Origin: Roseicyclus mahoneyensis
GTDB taxonomy: Bacteria > Pseudomonadota > Alphaproteobacteria > Rhodobacterales > Rhodobacteraceae
DNA: 64,000 nucleotides
Assembly (NCBI RefSeq): GCF_003148775.1
Contig: NZ_QGGW01000006.1
Location: forward strand, 1-64,000
Direction of reading: 5' to 3'
Shown here: positions 58,952 to 64,000 of the stretch, one piece after another
Position numbering within the stretch: the first letter of the stretch is position 1
Layout: each line of letters begins with the position of its first letter
Made by a program: the position numbers and the translations under genes
Notes under the pieces: generated by a model
Database searches by the model: none
Told to the model about the DNA's origin: nothing
What the model saw: the letters and a program-made list of their open reading frames with translations, nothing else

Positions 58952-60057
58952 GGAACACTCGCGTCGACAATCCGGGCCTCGCTCGCCCCACCGTGATCGG
59001 CGACCGCCACATATTGCGCGCGCGGCCCCAATTCGATGAAGAGCTCCGGGCCCGTCCCTGTCATCCAAGCCTGCGCGCCCAAGGCGCAGATCTCATCGAA
59101 CAGCGCGGCACGGCGGCCTGCGTCCAGATGGGCCGCGACCTCGTCCAGCAATACCAGCGGTGCGGCCCCAGTCTCCGCCTTCAGCGCGCGCGCATTGGCG
59201 AGGATCAGCGAGACAAGCAGCGCCTTTTGCTCGCCGGTCGAACATTGCGCGGCGGGCATACCCTTGTCGACATATGTGGCGACCAGGTCCGCCCGGTGCG
59301 GACCCACGAGTGCCCGGCCTGCGGCCATGTCGCGCCTGCGGCTATCAGCAAATGCGGTGGCGTAACTCTCCGCCGTGGTCAGGTCGTCAGTCTCGAGCGT
59401 CAGGCCTGCGGCGGGAAAAGCCGTGGCAGCCCCGTCTTGCGCCGCGAGGATACGGGCAACCGCGTCACGCCGGTTGGTGGTGATCATCGCAGCGGTCTCG
59501 GCCATCTGGCGTTCCAATGCGTTGTACCAGCGCGCGTCGGTGACCTGATCCTTGAGCAGGCGGTTACGGTCGCGCATGGCCTTTTCATAGCCCAGCGCCG
59601 CCTCGGCATGGTCTGGCAGAAAGCTCAGCGCGATACGGTCGAGCAACCGCCGCCGCCCATCCGCCCCCTCGATCCAGAGACGGTCCTGCGACGGCACCAG
59701 CCACACGATGCGCAAGAGGCGCGCCAACGCGGTCTGGGGGCTGGTCTTGCCGTCGATCCGCGTCCCGCGCGGCTGTCCGGGTTCGGCGCTCAACTCGATC
59801 TCGTGGCCCAGACCGCCGCCCGCCACCTCGGCCACGACCTTCCAGCCGATCGCTTCGGGGCGGCGGATGATGTCTTCGGCCGCCGCACGACGCAGGCCGC
59901 GGCCGGGCGACAGGAGCGATACCGCTTCGATCAGGTTGGTCTTGCCCGCGCCATTGGGGCCGTGGATGGCCACCGGCCGCCCGTCAAGCTCAAGCCGCGC
60001 GCGACGGTGGCTGCGGAAATGCGACAGGGTCAGGGACGCGACGAAAACCGCGCTCAT
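58948..60057 (-). CDS. recF: DNA replication/repair protein RecF
   Basis: 369 residues. Starts LTLSHFRSHRRARLELDGRPVAIHGPNGAGKTNLIEAVSLLSPGRGLR (Walker A), and ends with CSTGEQKALLVSLILANARAL (signature) and PLVLLDEVAAHLDAGRRAALFDEI (Walker B). Loads RecA at gaps with RecO/RecR. Downstream of dnaN. Confidence 0.97.
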   Translation of the reverse strand: MSAVFVASLTLSHFRSHRRARLELDGRPVAIHGPNGAGKTNLIEAVSLLSPGRGLRRAAAEDIIRRPEAIGWKVVAEVAGGGLGHEIELSAEPGQPRGTRIDGKTSPQTALARLLRIVWLVPSQDRLWIEGADGRRRLLDRIALSFLPDHAEAALGYEKAMRDRNRLLKDQVTDARWYNALERQMAETAAMITTNRRDAVARILAAQDGAATAFPAAGLTLETDDLTTAESYATAFADSRRRDMAAGRALVGPHRADLVATYVDKGMPAAQCSTGEQKALLVSLILANARALKAETGAAPLVLLDEVAAHLDAGRRAALFDEICALGAQAWMTGTGPELFIELGPRAQYVAVADHGGASEARIVDASVP

Positions 60058-60069
60058 CGCACCCGCTCC

Positions 60070-60090
60070 TTCATCTTTCCGAAAATATGC
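60070..60090 (-). repeat. Interspersed 3'-flanking repeat, copy 3
   Basis: Plus-strand form TTCATCTTTCC followed by GAAAATATGC, between dnaN and recF. Read with dnaN, a CGCCGG/CCGGCG hairpin precedes it. Confidence 0.6.
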
Positions 60091-60124
60091 CCGCCGGAGG
60101 CATCACAAACACCGGCGCGCCTGC

Positions 60125-61243
60125 TCACACCCGCATCGGCATCACGACATAGATCGCTGTCGTATCATTGCCTTCGCGCATCAGCGTCGGCTCACCGGGG
60201 CTTGAGAACAGGAAGACCGCGTTTTCGCGGTCTACCTGACTGGCGATTTCCAGCAGGTATTTCGCGTTGAACCCGATCTCCAGCCGGTCGTCGCCATAGG
60301 CCACGGCCAGTTCTTCCTCGGCGTTGCCAGCGTCCGGCGCGTTGACCGACAAAACCAGCCTATCCTCGTCCAGCGCCAGCTTCACCGCGCGCGACCGTTC
60401 AGAAGACACGGTGGCGACGCGGTCCACGGCTTTGGCGAAATCAGCGGCATCCACCTCCATCCGGCGGGTGTTGCCCGTCGGGATGACGCGGGCGTAATCG
60501 GGGAAGGTGCCGTCGATTACCTTGGAGGTCAGCGTGATCTCGGGCGTGGCAAAGCGGATCTTGGTCTCGCTCACAGACACCGCGATCTGCGCATCGTCAT
60601 CATCGAGCAGCTTGCGCATCTCGCCCACTGTCTTGCGCGGCACGATCACGCCGGGCATGCCGGCCGCGCCATCCGGCAGCAAAGCGTCGATCCGTGCCAG
60701 CCGGTGCCCGTCGGTCGCCACCGCGCGCAGGACCGGGCCGGTGTCGCCCTCGGCGACATGAAAATAGACGCCGTTCAGATAATAGCGCGTCTCTTCGGTC
60801 GAGATGGCAAATTTCGACTTGTCGAAGAGCCGCCGCAAGACTGGCGCCGGGGCAGCGAAATTCGCCGAGTATTCGGTCGAGGTCATGACCGGGAAATCTT
60901 CCTTGGGCAGGGTCGCCAGCTGGAAGTTCGACCGCCCCGCCTGCACCGTCAGTCGCCCCGAGGCGCTGTCGTCGCTCAAGGTCACCAGCGCCCCATCTGG
61001 CAGCTTGCGCACGATCTCGTGCAGCGTGACCGCCGAGACGGTCGTGGCACCCGCACGCTCGACCATGGCCGGAGCGCGGTCGACCACCTCGATATCCAGA
61101 TCGGTGGCGCGGAAACTGACACTGTCGCCCTCGGCCTCGATCAGGACATTGGCGAGGATCGGAATGGTGTTGCGGCGCTCGACCACCGACTGCGCCTGAG
61201 AGACAGCGCGCAACAGCGTGGCGCGCTCGATCGACAGTTTCAT
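60125..61243 (-). CDS. dnaN: DNA polymerase III beta clamp
   Basis: 372 residues. Starts MKLSIERATLLRAVSQAQSVVERRNTIPILANVLIEA and ends EPTLMREGNDTTAIYVVMPMRV, both diagnostic; internal VRKLPDGALVTL and ATDGHRLAR fit the clamp. Ring that tethers polymerases to DNA. ATG 61243 is the family start; an extension to 61288 is rejected. Confidence 0.98.
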   Translation of the reverse strand: MKLSIERATLLRAVSQAQSVVERRNTIPILANVLIEAEGDSVSFRATDLDIEVVDRAPAMVERAGATTVSAVTLHEIVRKLPDGALVTLSDDSASGRLTVQAGRSNFQLATLPKEDFPVMTSTEYSANFAAPAPVLRRLFDKSKFAISTEETRYYLNGVYFHVAEGDTGPVLRAVATDGHRLARIDALLPDGAAGMPGVIVPRKTVGEMRKLLDDDDAQIAVSVSETKIRFATPEITLTSKVIDGTFPDYARVIPTGNTRRMEVDAADFAKAVDRVATVSSERSRAVKLALDEDRLVLSVNAPDAGNAEEELAVAYGDDRLEIGFNAKYLLEIASQVDRENAVFLFSSPGEPTLMREGNDTTAIYVVMPMRV

Positions 61244-61379
61244 GACCCTGGCTCCGACAAGATGCGGGGGCTGCGACACTAGCCGCATGCCCCGTCAGCA
61301 CAACCGTTTTTTACAGCAGTGTCTGCGCCCGCCCCGGGCGTCAAGCCCTCACCGACCCCGGGGCGTCCGGGTGGGGCCC

Positions 61380-62804
61380 TCAGGCCTCCAGCATCCGGCG
61401 CAAAATCTCGGCATCCTCGGCGATCTGGCTGTCGACGCTCATCAATTCCTCGATCTTGCGCACGCCATACAGAACCGTCGTGTGGTCACGCCCGCCCAGC
61501 TTGCGGGCGATCTCGGGGTAGCTGCGGGTGGTCAGTGTCTTGGACAGGTACATCGCCATCTGGCGCGGTCGCGCGACTGCGCGTGCACGGCTGGTGCCGG
61601 TGATGTCGGCCTGCCGGATCTTGTAGTATTCGCAGCAGGTCTTGATGATCTGATCCAGCGTCACCTTGCGGTCGGTCGACCGCAAGATGTCGGCGAGGCA
61701 ATCTTGCACCATCTCGATGGTGATCTCGCGCCGGACCAGATCGGCAAAGGCAAACAGACGGGTTAACGCGCCCTCGACCACACGGATATTGGTCGAAATG
61801 CGTTGCGCCATGAATTGCAGAACGCCATCAGCCAGCTTGATCTGCGGATTGCGCGCCATGGCCTGTTCGGCCTTGTGCTGCAACACGCCAAGGCGCAATT
61901 CATAGTCCGTCGGGTGCAGGTCGACGACAAGGCCGCATTGCAGCCGCGAGGCAATGCGCGCGTCCAGCTCATCCATGTCGACCGGCGCGCGGTCGCCCGA
62001 GATGATGATCTGCTTGCCCTCTTCCACCAGCGCGTTGAACGTGTGGAAGAATTCCTCCTGCGTCGAGGTCTTGCCGGCGATGAACTGCACGTCATCGACC
62101 ATCAGCACATCGACCGAGCGGAAGATCTGCTTGAAGGTCATGGTGTCTTGCTCGCGCAGCGACCGGACGAAGCGGTACATGAACTGTTCCGCCGAGAGGT
62201 ACAGGATGCGCGCCTGCGGGAAACGCGTCCGCAGGTCCCAGGCGATGGCATGCATCAGATGCGTCTTGCCCAGTCCGACACCACCGTAAAGAAACAGCGG
62301 GTTGAAGGTCACGTCACGCCCTTCGGCGACACGGCGGGCGGCGGCATGGGCGAGTTCGTTTGGCTTGCCGACGATGAAATTGTCGAAGGTGTAGGCCGGG
62401 TTCAACGTCGCTCCCGGCAAGTCCTCGGTTCCGGTGCGATGGGCCGCCGATGCGGGCCGGGCGCTGGTGCCATTGATAAGCGGGCTGCCGATGGACGCCG
62501 GCATGACGCTGGCGGGCGCATCGTTGCGGTTCACGGCCCTGCTGGCCATGTCCGCCCCCACGGCGAATTCCACGCGGTCCACCCCGACACCAGCCGAAAT
62601 CAGGTGACGCAAGATGACGTCGCCGAAGTTCTGCGACACCCACGACCCGAAGAAATTGGTGGGCACGTGAAAACGTGCAGTGCGGGCGTCAAGACGATCG
62701 AATACGATGGGGTCTATCCAGGCTGAAAAATTGTTCTCTCCGACCGATTTGAGCAGCTCCCCCCGGACTTGCCCCCACGTCTCGTGCGTCATCTTTTGGT
62801 CCAT
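61380..62804 (-). CDS. dnaA: Chromosomal replication initiator DnaA
   Basis: 474 residues. Domain I (about 1-90), a flexible domain II, AAA+ domain III with Walker A LYGGVGLGKTHLMHAIA, Walker B VLMVDDVQFIAGK and the FNALVEEGKQIIISGDRAP sensor region, then domain IV with the DNA-binding signature GGRDHTTVLYGVRKIEEL. The start could be ATG 62804 or ATG 62792 (MTHETWGQVRGELLKS), the latter closer to relatives; the RBS GAGG directly abuts the first ATG. Confidence 0.97.
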   Translation of the reverse strand: MDQKMTHETWGQVRGELLKSVGENNFSAWIDPIVFDRLDARTARFHVPTNFFGSWVSQNFGDVILRHLISAGVGVDRVEFAVGADMASRAVNRNDAPASVMPASIGSPLINGTSARPASAAHRTGTEDLPGATLNPAYTFDNFIVGKPNELAHAAARRVAEGRDVTFNPLFLYGGVGLGKTHLMHAIAWDLRTRFPQARILYLSAEQFMYRFVRSLREQDTMTFKQIFRSVDVLMVDDVQFIAGKTSTQEEFFHTFNALVEEGKQIIISGDRAPVDMDELDARIASRLQCGLVVDLHPTDYELRLGVLQHKAEQAMARNPQIKLADGVLQFMAQRISTNIRVVEGALTRLFAFADLVRREITIEMVQDCLADILRSTDRKVTLDQIIKTCCEYYKIRQADITGTSRARAVARPRQMAMYLSKTLTTRSYPEIARKLGGRDHTTVLYGVRKIEELMSVDSQIAEDAEILRRMLEA

Positions 62805-63336
62805 CCTCGTTCTTTTTTTCCTCGCCGCCTGCCAACGGCCACATACACTCGCACTTCCCAGAACCTGGGATCACAACGATCAAGGCCGGCTGCTAGATGC
62901 CGACGAAGGCTGTCCCTCCCCCGTCCGTGGTTGCGGGCCGCACCACGGTCACAAGACAAACCGGAAGTGTCCGATGCACACAAGGGCAACGGGCATACGG
63001 GCTCATGTCATGGACCGCTAGTCCGGCATCCGCAGGTCGAACCCAAGGCAAAAAGGCGGCGTGGTTCCGGCCGAAGCCTGCCCCGCATGCCTTAAGCAAA
63101 GATTGCATTCGAACCGCACGTGCTGTGCGCACCGGCGTTCCCGTGAGGGTCGCCTTTATCATTCGAAGCCGTCTCTGCTCCCCAAATCCGCCCCCCAAGG
63201 CGCCTGAATCGCTGGATCAAGCTAGCGGATGGGACGTGGCCCCTGCAACGACTCTTCAATCTTGACAGATACGTGAACGCGGATCGAATCTGACGTGCCC
63301 GGTTAGAGGCTTCTGACTTAAGGACATTTTCAAATC
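62805..63336. other. dnaA-rpsT intergenic region
   Basis: 532 bases without a credible gene. Frames on both strands are short and of poor composition. It must carry the dnaA promoter and the rpsT 3' flank. I looked for DnaA boxes (TTATCCACA and one-mismatch forms) on both strands and found none, so I do not call it an origin despite the position. A T-run (TTCTTTTTTTCC) lies just upstream of dnaA. Confidence 0.5.
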
Positions 63337-63369
63337 AAAAAAGGCGCGCCGTGGAACGGGCGCGCCTTT
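63337..63369 (-). terminator. Terminator of rpsT
   Basis: On the minus strand AAAGGCGCGCC, an 8-base loop, GGCGCGCC and six T (63342-63337). Stem 8 bp, 25 bases after the rpsT stop. Confidence 0.9.
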
Positions 63370-63394
63370 ATGGCAGGTTCGTTGCCGCTTGCTC

Positions 63395-63661
63395 TCAGGC
63401 CTTGAGGGCCTTCACGCGGGACGACAGGCGCGACATTTTCCGTGCCACGGTGTTCTTGTGCAACACACCCTTGGTCACGCCGCGCATCATCTCTGGCTGG
63501 GCTGTTGTGAGGGCTGCTTGTGCAACATCGTGATCGCCTGCGGCGATGGCTTCCTCGACTTTGCGCAGGAAGGTGCGGATGCGCGAGCGGCGTGCCTTGT
63601 TGATGGCAAAGCGGCGGTCCGCCTGGCGGGCGCGTTTCTTGGACTGGGGCGAATTGGCCAT
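63395..63661 (-). CDS. rpsT: 30S ribosomal protein S20
   Basis: 88 residues, [21 protein letters not shown] to the helical end [17 protein letters not shown], very basic, as S20 should be. Binds 16S rRNA early in assembly. Standalone gene, with the next gene (enoyl-CoA hydratase) ending 176 bases upstream. Confidence 0.98.
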   Translation of the reverse strand: MANSPQSKKRARQADRRFAINKARRSRIRTFLRKVEEAIAAGDHDVAQAALTTAQPEMMRGVTKGVLHKNTVARKMSRLSSRVKALKA

Positions 63662-63836
63662 GGCTTGTGTCTCTTTCGTCTGGTCGGGTCACGTCAAAAT
63701 AGATTCAGCGCGGGAGATCCCGACCCCGGGTTCACTACCGGGCGACTCTGGCCTTAGGCGGGCCTCACACGCATGTCTGGCGCGCCCCTTAGCGGGTTTC
63801 GAGGCGGGATGCAAACACCTTCGCCGACCCTGTCCG

Positions 63837-64000
63837 TCACTTGTCGCGGAACTGAGGCTCGCGTTTTTCGAGGAAGGCGGCCATGCCCTCCTTCTGGTCC
63901 TCGGTCGCAAACATGCTGTGGAACAGCCGCCGTTCGAACAGCAACCCCTCGCGCAGCGTCGTCTCGTAGCTGCGGTTGACCGCTTCCTTTACGGCAAGCG
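63837..64000 (-). CDS. Enoyl-CoA hydratase, C-terminal part (cut by the window edge)
   Basis: Only the last 54 codons are visible; the gene enters from the right edge. The sequence [53 protein letters not shown] is the typical crotonase end. Hydrates trans-2-enoyl-CoA in beta-oxidation. Its place next to rpsT and dnaA is common in Rhodobacteraceae. Confidence 0.93.
   Translation of the reverse strand, partial: LAVKEAVNRSYETTLREGLLFERRLFHSMFATEDQKEGMAAFLEKREPQFRDK

Noticed and set aside
62893..63198. 101-codon minus-strand frame between dnaA and rpsT
   Set aside because: Poor composition and no RBS; competing frames of similar length exist on the other strand.

Overview
The window looks like the replication-initiation end of an alphaproteobacterial chromosome, most likely a Rhodobacteraceae/Roseobacter-group member. 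The evidence is high GC with a strong G/C third-position bias, a dnaA-dnaN-recF-gyrB block with rpsT and an enoyl-CoA hydratase beyond dnaA, a ChrR/RpoE (sigma-E) singlet-oxygen-type locus, the curli chaperone CsgH, an MsrPQ pair, and the alphaproteobacterial form of L36. No insertion sequence, prophage, CRISPR array or rRNA operon was recognised. This is a housekeeping and envelope-stress region rather than a mobile island.

Layout. 1-380: no confident gene, one terminator-like hairpin. 380-6.7 kb: periplasmic repair and stress genes (msrQ, msrP, two fasciclin proteins, a BOF protein with a 51-residue membrane partner, clpB). 7-13.3 kb: pyrF, an unknown membrane protein, a stomatin/NfeD pair, dinB, an N-formylglutamate amidohydrolase-like gene, tRNA-Val(GAC) and rpmJ. 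13.4-15.1 kb: a caspase-like protein that lacks cysteine and carries two peptidoglycan-binding domains. 15.1-24.4 kb: one long minus-strand operon holding a branched-chain-amino-acid-type (HAAT) ABC transporter, two tiny membrane proteins and an acyl-CoA ligase at each end. It is read divergently from a hybrid histidine kinase and response regulator (24.6-27.2 kb). 27.2-29.6 kb: an M20 amidohydrolase, a histidine phosphatase and a DUF3775 protein.

29.6-35.1 kb is the sigma-E locus. rpoE-chrR is divergent from an operon encoding a FAD oxidoreductase, a DUF1365 protein, an MFS carrier and a short-chain dehydrogenase. Two back-to-back promoters of identical geometry (TGATCC-N18-TAA) serve the two sides. 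The ChrR anti-sigma factor keeps its cupin metal ligands but has lost both cysteines of the N-terminal zinc site. 35.2-48.6 kb: hmgA, a metallo-beta-lactamase-fold protein with two coupled small membrane proteins, yaaA, an AI-2E-family permease, recQ, an orphan TRAP binding protein, rsmD, a ferredoxin-reductase-like flavoprotein, a peroxiredoxin, phhB, a COG3146 acyltransferase-like protein, a GDPD and a RidA-like protein.

48.7-55.4 kb is envelope biology: a type I secretion ABC/MFP pair, mlaA-mlaC, a hemerythrin-like protein, and a curli set (curlin, csgH, curlin) without the CsgG channel in view. 55.8-64 kb: gyrB, a LysE-type exporter, recF, dnaN, dnaA, rpsT and the C-terminus of an enoyl-CoA hydratase.

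Start codons were chosen from Shine-Dalgarno spacing, signal peptides and family N-termini. Functions rest on recognised motifs read by eye; no database search was possible.
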